The notes beneath the pieces were generated by a model. It saw only the letters and a program-made list of their open reading frames with translations, ran no database searches and was not told where the DNA came from. Positions 44,801-55,879 of a stretch of DNA of 64,000 bases are shown piece by piece (position 1 is the first letter of the stretch; every line of letters begins with the position of its first letter). The stretch spans positions 22,140 to 86,139 of the forward strand of contig JAYKXP010000178.1 of NCBI GenBank assembly GCA_037176845.1. Direction: 5' to 3'. Both the position numbers and the translations under genes were made by a program. Origin of the DNA: Paramarasmius palmivorus (lineage: Eukaryota > Basidiomycota > Agaricomycetes > Agaricales > Marasmiaceae).

Positions 44801-47800
44801 AGCTCATGGTTGCAACCAGCATGTTTGGTTTTTCCTTTGATTTGATGGTGTGCTCACCTACTGTTCTAGAATGCTGTGGTGCTATCACCTTCAATAATTT
44901 TGTACTCTTATGTGTAGAATAATCCAGGAAATATACATAGGCACTTTAAATATAGCACCCTTTCTCATATATCTGTGGAACTACGGTACATAGTGTCTGA
45001 TAAATGGAAGTCAAGGCTTCAAAGAAATAACAAATTTCCAGGTGGTCCTGGTGATGCAGTGATGTGCCAATCAGGTGTCAAGATCAGCCACCCACCTGGC
45101 TGCCTTGACATTCAGCCTTTTCACCCTCCTAATTTCTTGGATAGTCACCAGAAAATCTGAAAGGCTTGCATCTCTTATCTTCTACCACAGTATGTCCAGG
45201 TCCACATCTACAACACCAACCACTAACATGTCTTCAACAGAAAAAGAAATTGGCCTGCTGACTAGTAAGTTTTCAAACTCAATAAACAAAACTTTTCCTC
45301 AGTAAATCTGGCCAGGTGAACCAGAGCTACTGTACTATTTCATTCATTTTGGATAGTTATAGTCACAAGGCCAAGAATATCTGAAATTTTTTGTTTGGTC
45401 ACAGGTCACTGGAGGATCATCCGAGTCCTCCCAGCAAGTTACCAGCACTAACATCCTGAATTTTGCCTAAATTTGGCAATTTTGGGTGTTAATTTCTGAA
45501 ATTTTTACCATAGTCACAGACTTTGGGCCCACCATCTGACAGGTCACTTTTGGATGGAAGGTCACAGGTCACAATGCCATCCAAAATAAATGAAATAGTA
45601 CAGTATCTTAAGAACATCTATTACTATTGTCCAAAGCAGCTACCAATATATGCCCTACAAACCCTATTCAGGAAGCAGAATTGGCAGCTAGGGCATTACT
45701 GCAGGATGGCTCTACCACTCTACAGTCATCAACAGTCCCTGAAAAAAATCCAGGTGTTGTACAACAAGACTCTGGGCAGCCAGGCCAAGCTTCAATCATA
45801 GATTCTGTGTCTGCAGCAGCGTCTGAGAAGAATACCTTGCTTCCGATACCAGATGAGGCCTCTGCAACCACTCAAGATGCGCCAAATCCAATGGCATGTC
45901 CATTGACACCCCATAAATCTATCCATCACACGCCCATAACCACTCCAAGATCTTCAAAACACATCCTTTCAGGCATTTCTCCCCAAAAAACAAGGTTCTC
46001 TCCTCATAAAGTGTGATCGACTGTCTCAGCTGCAACAAAGAAAGTTGGTCACCCAAGTAACTTTAAGGGGGAGCTGCTGGAGTTTCTTCAAGAGAAGCTT
46101 CTGATATACAAGAAGCTCAAACCTCAGAGCAAGGTTTGATCTGACTTTTACATTAATGTTCATGCATAGTTCAAGAAAAAATTCCCTGACTATTGAGTAC
46201 AGGGAAAGAAGGAGCTGTTGCCACTTGTGGGATTGACAGAGGAGCAGCAGGTAAAGATGACAGCAGAGGAATTGAAGGAATGGGACAAGTCATTCAAGAA
46301 GAGACAGCAGCATAGAGCCAGAGACAATGAGGAGGTCCTACATAATGTGAGTGTTATATCTACTTTTAGAACAATAATAACCTTTTTTGGTTCAGGTCTT
46401 GAAAACTTGGTTTCAATGGCATGGCAGCAATGTATGAGCAAAAGACAAGATATCAGTTGGCTGATTTCTTCAACATGTCAAGATCAACAACAGAGCACCC
46501 AAGAAACAACAGATTCAGCAGGTTGTCATGTCACATCCAGAGTACAAAGACAAAGTCAAGGACATGTCTTAGAAGACTAGACATACAGATTGTTTGACCA
46601 AGCATGCTGAGGCTGCCACTGCCTTTCTAAAGACCCTGACTGATGAGCAATAGAAGGTGCTCGAGGAAAGTGTTGCCAGTAGATATTCTGAAGCAAGGGA
46701 GAGGTGGAAGGCAAGGAAAGAGGGGTCTAATGAATCCAAGAAACTGCAGTAAGAACAAGAAATGTGAGTTCTAGTATTCTATTCTAAGAAACACATGTTT
46801 ATTATTGGGCTTGCAGGTATAGAAAGAGTTTCAGACACATTGTACAGCTGTTTCTTGATGGACTTCACGAGGTGACAGGGCTTGATGTTGCTCTTCTTAT
46901 TGGAGAAGACACTGATGGTCAAGGGAGATGGGATGGAGCAATGTACATACTTCTTCTCACACATGTCACTACTATCTGACCAGTTGATCAGTTTTAGCGC
47001 AGAGCCAGAATTGGCACCGAAACTTGCTGACTTTAACGTGGACAACTTGAATGCCAACTTCATCAACTTCTTCTATTGTTGGCTGCAACTTCTACAATCT
47101 TTGAAGCCTTCAGAGAGTAGTGTTGGGACCTCTACACAATGTCAAAGCAACAACACTAATGCCCCAGCTGCCATAGTGACTACTAAGAACACAGAAAATG
47201 TACCAGCTGCCAAGAGGAAAAAGGCCAAGGTCAAGTGGGTTTTGGAAGAGGAGACTGACAAAAGCCAAGGATAAGGCTTCTCACACAAAGGCTGTCCAGA
47301 AGGCTGAAGTCAGAGTAGGCAAGACACTTTTATTTGAGGAAGAGCATGCCCAGAACATCAAAAGAAATTGAGCACTTCTGGCATCCCTCAGACTCGACAA
47401 ACCTATCTTTGAGACATCATCCAAACCAAAATGTACATCCAAGAAGACTAGAATTGACCAGGCAGTCAGCAACGAGGCTGTGTGTCACTCAAGCAGGAGG
47501 ACTTAGACCACTAATCATTTAGTGAGTACTTCTACATGTTCTATTCCCAGTATAGGTATTGATGATCCTCTGAAGTACACCAACAGAGATGTTGACATCA
47601 GATATACCTGAAAAAACGTACACTGAGGAAGTTGAAGAACCAACACCAGGTGCAGCAGGCAAAGAAAATCTACAGGAGAACAATGTAGACTGTCGACCAT
47701 CCGAGAAGGTTCGGAAGCATCTGATGCAGGTGGAGGAGGAATTTATCAAGAATGCTATATTGGTGGCTGACTTTGCTGACCGGGTTAATGAGCTTATGCT

Positions 47801-49000
47801 GACTGGATCAGAGATGAACAAGAAATGGATGGCTCACATATTGGCATTAAGTGAGTGGTCAGAGTTTGAAGGAGATCTTGGAATGAGGCCCAAGGTATGT
47901 CCTTCAGTAGCCCTCTCCCAGTGCTTGCTTAGTAAATGATCATTCCACACAGATGCCAGATGTTAATGATGAAGATGCATAGTCAACACCTTGCAACACA
48001 GCAAGGACAACAGTCAGAGCAGTGATGCAAATACTCAGGTGAGCACATCATTAGCAGCAATCTACAATGCCTGATCTGTATTTTTAGTCAATGAATTCCA
48101 ACAAATGTGTTAATGCAGATGATGGTGAAGGGACTGAGATACCAAATGCTCAATGCCAGTGGTGATTGAAGCATACCAGAGTATATCAGTCTCCTACAGG
48201 ATGCCTTTCAACATGTCAGAGCTTGACAATGGTCCCATCAAAGATGTTATGACATATCTCACTATGGTACCCAATACACTGGGGCCAAGACCACCTGAGT
48301 ATACCTCAGCCATGTTTCTGTGGTTTGACTTGCAGAAGGTTTGGGAAGCAAAGGAGTTCAAACGAGGGGTAAGTAGTCATTTAAATGGACATATAGCCTT
48401 ATTTGATGTATCCACCATCAGAAAATGCCTTTGCAGAACCAACCCTCTTCTATACATCAGTGGTGCAAGAAGGGCCGTGTGTAAGGATTTAAGCTATAGG
48501 GAGATAGTGAACTTAAGTATATCTGCTGTCAGTTCTGGATATGGTGGTCCAGCACAAACCCTAACTGACATTGTCATAACGATGTATTCATTCTGTGGCA
48601 TCTTGACAGAGACCTCTCAAGTTTACACCAGGTGGGCAAAGATGGGCTGGTACTGTTGCTGCTAGTGATAAGATGGTGGTATGACCTTGCTGGCAGAATG
48701 GATGATGAAGGAATGTGGATGGAAGCGCTAAAAAGCATCACATGTGTGATAGGAAGGCTACTTGAGGAATTGTAAGTGTATAACTTTTTATATAGGTTCT
48801 ATGTTTTTATGTTCATCAGGTGCAATGCTCTGGAACCTATGGACAAGTCCAAGAAGAAGAGGAAGTCAGCTGCAGGGGTTACTGGTCAAGAGCGAGGTAC
48901 CACCAAACATCAGAGAAGGTGACAATGCATGTTTATGGCCACCTACTGACAACATTGCAATGACTGGCACCTTGTGACCTTTCCTTATTGTCTTCTCATA
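44801..49000 (+). pseudogene. Second plus-strand multi-exon coding remnant
   Basis: Pieces include a Pro/Thr-rich segment (45.6-46.0 kb) and LTEEQQVKMTAEELKEWDKSFKKRQQHRARDNEEVL (46.22-46.35 kb). Then come HPEYKDKVKDM, KHAEAATAFLKTLTDEQ, SVASRYSEARERWKARKEGSNESKK (46.5-46.75 kb), FRHIVQLFLDGLHEVTGLDVALLIGED (46.8-46.9 kb), a Lys-rich stretch, and EKVRKHLMQVEEEFIKNAILVADFADRVNELM (47.7 kb). A last frame runs 48153-48380. The many charged helices separated by short breaks with GT..AG ends look like an expanded, transposon-associated fungal protein family, but I cannot name it. Stops occur inside some pieces. The 274-bp MITE at 45330-45603 is inserted in its 5' part. Confidence 0.35.
45330..45603. 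mobile_element. 274-bp MITE, Tc1/mariner (Stowaway-like)
   Basis: 25-bp terminal inverted repeats (CTGTACTATTTCATTCATTT.. at 45330-45354 and the complement at 45579-45603, one mismatch) are flanked on both sides by TA (45328-45329 and 45604-45605). Its size, TIRs and TA duplication are those of Stowaway-type MITEs. No coding capacity. Confidence 0.88.
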
Positions 49001-49304
49001 CATTTTGGGCTGTATCCTTCCATGTTGGATCTACAGAAAAGAATGTACGGAGTATTGAGATTGTATTAAGTTGAAAAGTAACGAGATTGTGCTAACTGTT
49101 GCTGTGACAAAAATCCTATTTGTAACCAGACTGGCTGGGTTGTGACTGAGCTGTGATAGTGACAAATTTACATTTCTGAATTATTTCCAGTATATATCTC
49201 TTTTTGGTAGGTGCTAAGACCTGCTGTGAGGTGCCAATGTGCTGCTAAGTGGTCTGGATATGGTAGAAAACCTTCCCTGCAAACATTACAATGACCCTAT
49301 AATA
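49001..49304. other. No recognisable gene
   Basis: Short AT-rich stretch between the plus-strand remnant and the end of the Ty3 gag remnant. The right-hand junction of the putative insertion into Ty3 should lie here or slightly to the right. Confidence 0.4.
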
Positions 49305-51281
49305 TTACAGTGCAGTGTCATTGCAATGTCCAAACAATGTCAGCTGGTCAAGGGCTGCTAACTCAAACTCCATGTTGTGCATTGACATACCAGAAGGTGA
49401 GTGTTTCTTCCCTGATTTGACCATGTTATTCTTTGGGCAGTTGCAAGACTTATTTCCAGTCTGAGTGCAGTTAAAGCACTTGCCCACTGCCTGGAGTTCA
49501 TTCTTTTCCTTTTCAGAGAGTGTCTTCTGGTCTGGCTTATGCTCCTTTTTAGGCCTCTCCTTGCGCTTGACAAATTTTGCACTTCTAGAACTAGAAGGTT
49601 GTTGTTCAACCAAAGATGAGTCTTGTCCTGGTTACGCCCTCCAGACCCTTGACTACAACGTCCTGGGTGAGTCCGCTTTGCATCATTGATTAGTTCCAAG
49701 AACTCAGCAGCCTCAACAACATCACGCAGGGTTAATCATTCAGGATGAAGGTCCCAGTCATATAACCCCTGCACAATTGTATTGTCAAAGCCATTCCAGA
49801 GAATGTTTACTTTCTCTTGCTCAGTCAAGATGCCAATTGAGTCACACAGGTCTTCAAAGTACCCAACATACTCTTGTATACACTAACTCTTTTGGCATAT
49901 CTCTTTGAGTTTTTGGCAATGCTCAGTACAGTAGCTCAAGGGGAATATCCAGTTATACAACTGTATGAAGAATTCTCCAAGGTCCCAACATTCCAGCTTA
50001 TCACCACAAGTTCACTTATAGAAATTATACACTGATCTCAGAAGGAAATGTGACATTTGTTCAACTTGTCAGTGTGGAAGTAAGCCAGTATCTTCAGTAT
50101 AAGCTTTAAATTCACGAATGAATCTTAGAAGTTTTCTGCTGTTCCAATGGCCACTATATTTGGTTGGTGGAATGGGCTTTTCATTGCCTCTGGTTGAGGT
50201 CTGTACATTATAATTGCTGTTAAACAGTATTTGCCCAAGATGACTTTCAGCAGGTAGAAAGTCAATAGGCTTATCAGTATGTTCTACCTGTTTTGATAGT
50301 CTAGCAATCCAATTAACCATTGTTTCAGAAACTGCCTCAGGAACCAATCATGAGCCAGTAGAGCTTGGTTTTCATGCATAAAACTGGGCAGGTAAGTATT
50401 CAGGTTCATTTTTTGGTACAACATTGAATACTGATGCTTGTGTAGACCGTAAGGAAGGCTGAATGCCTGTAGCCTTCTCATTAGTCACTTCTGCTACCAT
50501 GGGAGGTGTAGCAACTGTTTTTGTACTATGCTTGATATATGGTGCTTCCTCGTCTGTCACTTTCTTGATTGATACCAGAGGATTTTGAGACTTAGATACA
50601 GTCTTACTCTTGGAATTCTGCACCTGCCAGGCCAAGAATTCCTCAAACTGCTCCCTTATCTTTTCCTGATGAAACATGTTTAGACTTTCTAGAATTTGAC
50701 ACTGTATATTAACATTCAATTCTTCATTACTTAAATTAAGTTCTCCAACTCCTGTGAAATCACAAACTTTCCCTTTATCAACAGCAGGGATCTGGGGGGG
50801 AATCAGGTGCCTCTTCTTTAACTCCAGAAGATTCACCGTGTGTCAAGTTTTCTACAAATTGTACTTAAAGAACTTCAATCTCAGAATCCTCCAACTCATC
50901 AGTTGGAGCAGAACTTTGTCCAGGAGCATTACCCTGCAACATATCATGGTGCTGGTGAACTATTCCCTCATTGCCAAGGGTGCTTGCAGCCACACTGCAA
51001 CTGTGATCCACATTCTCATTACCAAAAGTGTCCATAGCTGCGATAATAGGAGACCCACTTGAAGCAAGTTTCTCTGTCATACTCTGTCTATCAATGGCTG
51101 AAACAGAGCAGGAGTGACGACAAGGCTTTGAAGTTGTTGTTCCTGATCCTTCCATTAGACAGGGGATCTGGGAAGGCAGGTCAGCTGCCAATCCCCTATC
51201 ATGAGAATGTAAGGAATAACTCATCCTAGAATAAAAACTTTCAGCAAAATACACAGTAAAGGAATACCCACAGAGTGACAA
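49305..51281 (-). pseudogene. Ty3/gypsy Gag remnant
   Basis: On the minus strand from 51281, long Ser/Glu-rich frames (51281-50865, 50836-50372) precede a capsid-like region: MVNWIARLSKQ.., PTKYSGHWNSRKLLRFIREFKAYTED (50.1-50.35 kb), then in other frames CDSIGILTEQEKVNILWNGFDNTIVQGLYDWDLHPE and DVVEAAEFLELINDAKRTHPGR. A zinc knuckle follows (CFNCTQTGNKSCNC, about 49.47 kb), in which the His of the CCHC pattern is Asn and a following Arg is Cys. Gag forms the retrotransposon particle and binds RNA. Stops and frameshifts make it non-functional. Its strand and position place it upstream of the Pol fragment at 40-42 kb, as expected if both belong to one element split by 41.9-49.3 kb. Confidence 0.75.
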
Positions 51282-52130
51282 GGCAGAGGTTGGGCAAGTT
51301 GATCAGACTTGTCAGGTCCATAAGCTGAGTAAGGTAAAGAATGATTATTCAAAAAAGTGCAGTGGTCATGACTGAGGTATCACAATAATGCAAGCAGAGA
51401 TGTGAGAGGTAGGTGATTCCAATGTTACGAGAGATGTCAAAAGGTCACTCATAGAGCTGAATAGAATAGTTCTTAAGATTGTGAACTGTAGGTATGTACA
51501 GAATAGACCTTGTAATTATACTACAGTGAACAAGAAAGTAAATGAAACAATATGATGACACAAGAGGACTGTGGAGTCCTCTTGGTGTCTAGAATACAAG
51601 GGAAAATATCATATGAAAGATACAAGCAAGGGAAGTCCGAGGCATAGAGCCTTGGCACTGTTACAATCAGGTTGCAGTCAGTTGCAATTCCTTCTGCCCA
51701 TTGTGATCATGTTGCAATAATCTGACTTGTAATCACATTGCAAATTTGTTGTATACCTACTGTAAATGGGTTGTAAACACACTCAATTCTTCCAGCCCAT
51801 TGCAACCCCTGAAATCGGTGGTAATTTAATTACACAGTTCTTGTACCCATCGAGACATTTTTGCTGGTGTTCCTATACAAGCATTGGCAGTTCACAGTGG
51901 ACAGAGATGTTTGAAATCTTGCAGATTCTCAAGTATGGGTATCCAGAGATGCAATATCTTGATGATTTACTCTTTGATGAGGAAAGTATTGTAGATTTTG
52001 AATCTGGGTTCTGGTGTAGCAGAGAGAATGATCAAAGAGGGTAGGATGGACAAGTTAATTGAGATGTTGAAGCCTCTTCAGCCAGAGGTAGATGAAGCTG
52101 ATGACAATGATGATTAAAGTTATCTTCCTT
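51282..52130. other. Possible old LTR and a short plus-strand coding remnant
   Basis: Near 51.56 kb a perfect 9-bp hairpin (AAGAGGACT/AGTCCTCTT) lies in sequence upstream of Gag where a 5' LTR would be expected, but no matching 3' copy is present. At 51.9-52.12 kb plus-strand pieces EILQILKYGYPEMQYLDDLLFDEES and ERMIKEGRMDKLIEMLKPLQPEVDEADDNDD (with a terminating TAA) look like the acidic C-terminus of an unrecognised protein. Confidence 0.3.
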
Positions 52131-53000
52131 GGTACTAATTGCCATGCATACTTAGTTTAATTCATTGATCTTGCTATTCAGTAGTGTACATTTTCACAAG
52201 CTTATTATCTTTGCAGTGTTCTAACTAGGGAAGCACTGGCTGCACCAGCCAATGACCTGGCTCGCTTTTTGCAGATCATCTTTGGGATTCCATTCAATGT
52301 ACACCAATGTACAATATCATAGCTTATTGTCAAAATCATAATTCATATAATGATAACTGCAACTTCTCACAACTTATTTCCTGACCTCGCTATCACCTCA
52401 CCAGGCGGCGGCGGCGGTGGGAGTGCCCGTCATTGACCCAAGTGATTCCCTCATGATTATGGTCTGCTTGTAACAACGACATCACCTTGTCAATCTCGGT
52501 ACACTTCTCCCATCTTTCAGGGCCATCTCAACACGTCCCTCCTCACCACGAACAAGAACCATATTCATGCTCCAAAATTGCTCAAAAACCATATAAATAG
52601 TGACGGCTTATACAGTTTCATTGACTGTGACCCTTTGCCACTGAACGGGGGGCATATGTTTCCAGGTGTGTTCTGAGACATATTACTCTCGAGATAATCA
52701 TACTGCTTAGCCAAGTACAGGAGCATCAGTTCCACATGGAATGGTTGAAGCTGGGGTGGATACAGACTCTCCAGGAAATGTGAGCTCTTACCATACTCAT
52801 CCAACGTGTTAGTGTATCTTGAATCTTGATGTGTCTTTTTTAGCATGCAAAATATGATAGAGACCCACAATACAATGTTACAGGTTTCTCGCAGCTGCAG
52901 CAGACAGGGACAGGTGGTGTGAGTCTTACACCAATGCTTCATACACAAGCATACTCGGCTGAAGTCCACATTTTACAGGTGGTTCCTCTATCACACTTCA
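52131..53000. other. No recognisable gene; short GGC repeat
   Basis: A small (GGC)n run at about 52403-52416 is the only GC-rich spot. A minus-strand frame at 52969-52565 (ends ..SMKLYKPSLFIWFLSNFGA) has no recognisable domain. This is the flank of the right Helentron-like copy. Confidence 0.4.
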
Positions 53001-53014
53001 ACTTGGGAATTCAA

Positions 53015-53049
53015 GCCTGCACCCAAGGGTGCAGTCAGGCACGAATTCG
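53015..53049 (-). repeat. 3' hairpin and internal terminal repeat, right Helentron-like copy
   Basis: Minus strand order: CGAATTCGT, then GCCT..GCACCC-TT-GGGTGC..AGGC (outer 4-bp stem with a 4-nt bulge), then about 13 nt to the end. The position just inside the 3' terminus matches the hairpin placement of Helitron-group elements, although the final CTRR motif of canonical Helitrons is absent. Confidence 0.72.
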
Positions 53050-53056
53050 AAAGAAA

Positions 53057-55030
53057 TCAAGATTTAACATATACTGCCCCATATGCTTTTTTATCCTTAA
53101 ACTTCATTAAGTTTAGATTAGTTCTATTTAAATTACCACTATATAAAAGTTGTGATCCCATCTCACCCATACTATCATGCCCAAATACTGATCCATCTGA
53201 TTCAATAATTCTGGCAACATAATGTTCATTACCAAAGTATATAACTCCTCTCAGTTCATATTGTATGTTTTCTACATATACAGTTTTATCAATGTAAAAA
53301 GTATTATGCTGTGTTCTAGGCAATGTGAAATGGCAAGTAAATAGTTCTGGAGGCTTAATGAAGCAGTGAAATGATCTTAGATTTGTGTTACAGTTGCTAC
53401 ATTTCTGAGCCAATTCAATAGAACCGTTTAATAGCCATTCTGATATAGATCCATACTCTGTGGCTCCAACCATCTCTAGTACAGGTGATTTACATTGTTG
53501 AACAGCATTATTACATGTATGATTATTTGGACATGTTACTGTATTTTCAATATAGTTTCTAGTATCAGAGCTTAGTAAAGCATCTAATACTACAGGCACT
53601 GAAGCATATTCACCCCATCGTAATCTCCGAAGAGGATAACATGCATCTAAAGTTGCTCTCATGCTATCTCGGGCCTGTTCCAAAGTAGTATGTCCAGTTC
53701 TAACCTTTTCAAACTCTTGTGATAATTCTGTTAGAATGTCAGATTGTGTAGAGTTCATATAACTATCCCATCTATCAGGATCAGAGGCCCAGATAGTGTA
53801 TAGAATTGATACTACAGTGTCATAAGCACAGCTGTTATTACTCCATATAGGTCCCATTCGATTATTAAATGCTCTTGATGAAATAGAGTCAATACAAGAG
53901 CGTTTGACTAGTCTATCATCATCATCCTCACTATCAGCATCATCAAGCCTCTTTCTTTTTAATGGGGTCTCATCGTTAACTAAGGTCTGTTGTGAATCTG
54001 AAAGGAATTGAACTGGAACACTACTTTCTACAGGCTTTAATCTTTGTTGGATCACAGATTGTGTTAGAGTTCTCTCTTTTGTAGACTCAGGCTTCTTATA
54101 GTTTACAATATGCCATTCCTCAATTCTATCAACATCTAGTTCTTGATAAGGATCTGAAGAGTTCCATTGTAGTATTTTGGGCATAAATGGTGGTTTGTAC
54201 TGTTCTCCTTTCCATTTACGAAAGGCTTTAATTACTTCAATACGAGATGCACCATGTACACTTTTATCCATGTCTCCAATATATCTTAGTCTAGTTATAT
54301 CATCAAGGATTTCTAGTTCTCTATATTCTCGCTTTAATGATCGTGGTGCACCACCAGTAATCTTATGAGGGTGAAAGCTTCTTAAAATAAGTGTTCCTGC
54401 AGCAGATGCACTACGAGACAGTGCAGTATAGTAAGCATGAAAGCTTCTACAATACATTAAATCTACAACATTATATCTTCTTGTTGTCCCCTGTGAAGCA
54501 TAGTCAGTCATTGCAAAACATGGTAAAATCTCAATCTGGGTTCTTGATATATGAACTTCTTCATCATTTGGTAATGTTATGAATAGTGTAGATGTGTTAG
54601 GAACTAGTGGAATAACATTATCTGGCAGTCCAGGTATTTGTATATCATGAGGAGGATCAGTCAATTTTACAAATAGTGTATGCAAAGTTAATTGGCCACG
54701 TGAGCCCCTTCCTGCTTTCCAGTCATAGACTGTAGCTTCCTGTCCTTTAGTGATACATATTTCAGTGGCAGTATTAGATCGTAAGATTACAGGCATTCCA
54801 AAACATAAAGATAGCTTTCCAGATAGATGCTCATCAGATGCACTATCAGGACAATTCCAAATTACCTTTTGTAATTCATCCAACATTACTGTTGCAGCAT
54901 GCAGCTTTTTCTTTCTTTTACTTTTAGCATTGTCAGTTAGCGGTTTCAATACATCTGTTAGGATCCGTTCGCAGTTGGACCCTTGAGACAGATTCAGAGA
55001 GGACTTAGGTATGATGTTGAATTCCAGCAC
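53057..55030 (-). CDS. Helicase C-terminal part fused to a USP-like cysteine protease
   Basis: The frame of 657 codons is fully open. Residues 1-220 resemble the end of a Pif1/Helitron SF1B helicase: GMPVILRSN (78-86), FAMTDYASQGTTR with NVVDL (172-191, motif V region) and YYTALSRSASAAGTL (200-214, motif VI). The Walker A/B half is missing. A Lys/Arg and acidic linker (about 355-390) leads to a C19-like protease: IWSNNSCAYDTVVSILYTIW (395-414; Cys401 candidate nucleophile), Cys pairs that may bind zinc (C500/C505, C547/C550), and EHYVARIIESDGSVFGHD (602-619; His603 candidate general base, Asp619 candidate third residue). USP enzymes cleave ubiquitin or related conjugates; the substrate here is unknown. 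The first codon is GTG-like and upstream sequence is repeat, so the N-terminus is truncated or an unseen exon exists. Confidence 0.8.
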   Translation of the reverse strand: MLEFNIIPKSSLNLSQGSNCERILTDVLKPLTDNAKSKRKKKLHAATVMLDELQKVIWNCPDSASDEHLSGKLSLCFGMPVILRSNTATEICITKGQEATVYDWKAGRGSRGQLTLHTLFVKLTDPPHDIQIPGLPDNVIPLVPNTSTLFITLPNDEEVHISRTQIEILPCFAMTDYASQGTTRRYNVVDLMYCRSFHAYYTALSRSASAAGTLILRSFHPHKITGGAPRSLKREYRELEILDDITRLRYIGDMDKSVHGASRIEVIKAFRKWKGEQYKPPFMPKILQWNSSDPYQELDVDRIEEWHIVNYKKPESTKERTLTQSVIQQRLKPVESSVPVQFLSDSQQTLVNDETPLKRKRLDDADSEDDDDRLVKRSCIDSISSRAFNNRMGPIWSNNSCAYDTVVSILYTIWASDPDRWDSYMNSTQSDILTELSQEFEKVRTGHTTLEQARDSMRATLDACYPLRRLRWGEYASVPVVLDALLSSDTRNYIENTVTCPNNHTCNNAVQQCKSPVLEMVGATEYGSISEWLLNGSIELAQKCSNCNTNLRSFHCFIKPPELFTCHFTLPRTQHNTFYIDKTVYVENIQYELRGVIYFGNEHYVARIIESDGSVFGHDSMGEMGSQLLYSGNLNRTNLNLMKFKDKKAYGAVYVKS

Positions 55031-55557
55031 CTTCTTATTGGACAGCTACATCTACTATTGACTGTATTGGGGAGATTTACAGGTTGGTATAACTGACTCT
55101 AACCTGACATGCTGTCTCATATCCTAATATGGGCACCTGTAACTTGATATGCCAGGTTATGGGTAGTTACAGTGACAGGGTCATGCCCTACTGCAACTTA
55201 ACATCTCTACTACAACTGGATACAGTGTATTTCCAGATGTAGTGGGTATAATTTAAGGACAGGACATTATAGCTGATTAATACTAGCTCAAGAACATTTT
55301 TTCCATTGCTCAGTTCTTTGGAATAATATCTACTATAAACCAATATAGCTATATAACCTTTTGTGTGATGGATATAAGTATTTACATGTTACACTTGAAT
55401 ACTTTATGCTATCTGATTATGTATTAATTGTTGAGATATACAATACATAGGTTATGATATATGATTAACTCACAGTAATGTGTCTTGAATACACACTAGA
55501 ATCTTTGTCTATGATGAGGTATAGTGTATTGTATCAGTTCAGTATATAAAGACACAA

Positions 55558-55629
55558 TGGTATAGTGGTTAGCAATGGCCTCGGAAATTGTTGATTACAA
55601 GCACAGGGCAAGGCCTATGGTTCAATCCC
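55558..55629 (+). repeat. tRNA-like (pol III promoter) segment in the right Helentron-like copy
   Basis: Box-A-like TGGTATAGTGGTTAG (55558-55572) and box-B GGTTCAATCCC (55619-55629). Same sequence as the minus strand of 20477-20404. Not a canonical tRNA fold. Confidence 0.5.
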
Positions 55630-55675
55630 TTCTGGAAACACTATACCAAAATGTTTTCTATCTATCAAATGCTGA

Positions 55676-55718
55676 GTAAGACTGTGCGCGATCTGAGTGG
55701 GATCGCGCACTGACTTAC
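55676..55718. repeat. GC-rich hairpin, imperfect copy
   Basis: GTAAGACTGTGCGCGATC, a 7-nt loop, then GATCGCGCACTGACTTAC. The inner 10-11 bp pair perfectly and the lower stem is mismatched, unlike the perfect copy at 20315-20357. Confidence 0.8.
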
Positions 55719-55879
55719 TAATCCTGTTGAAATTATTTTATCTTATCAACAATCAAGAACTTCTCCTTATATCTGAGCTACTCTTTTATATGATAATATG
55801 TGAGTTGTTATCAGCAATGTTTGCAGAAGACTATAGCCTAATGTGCTCTAGAAGTGGTCCTCTACAATTAGGGAGTAGA

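Noticed and set aside
55558..55640. Functional tRNA gene
   Set aside because: Boxes A and B are present but the T-arm stem is mismatched and no proper anticodon arm or acceptor stem can be drawn.
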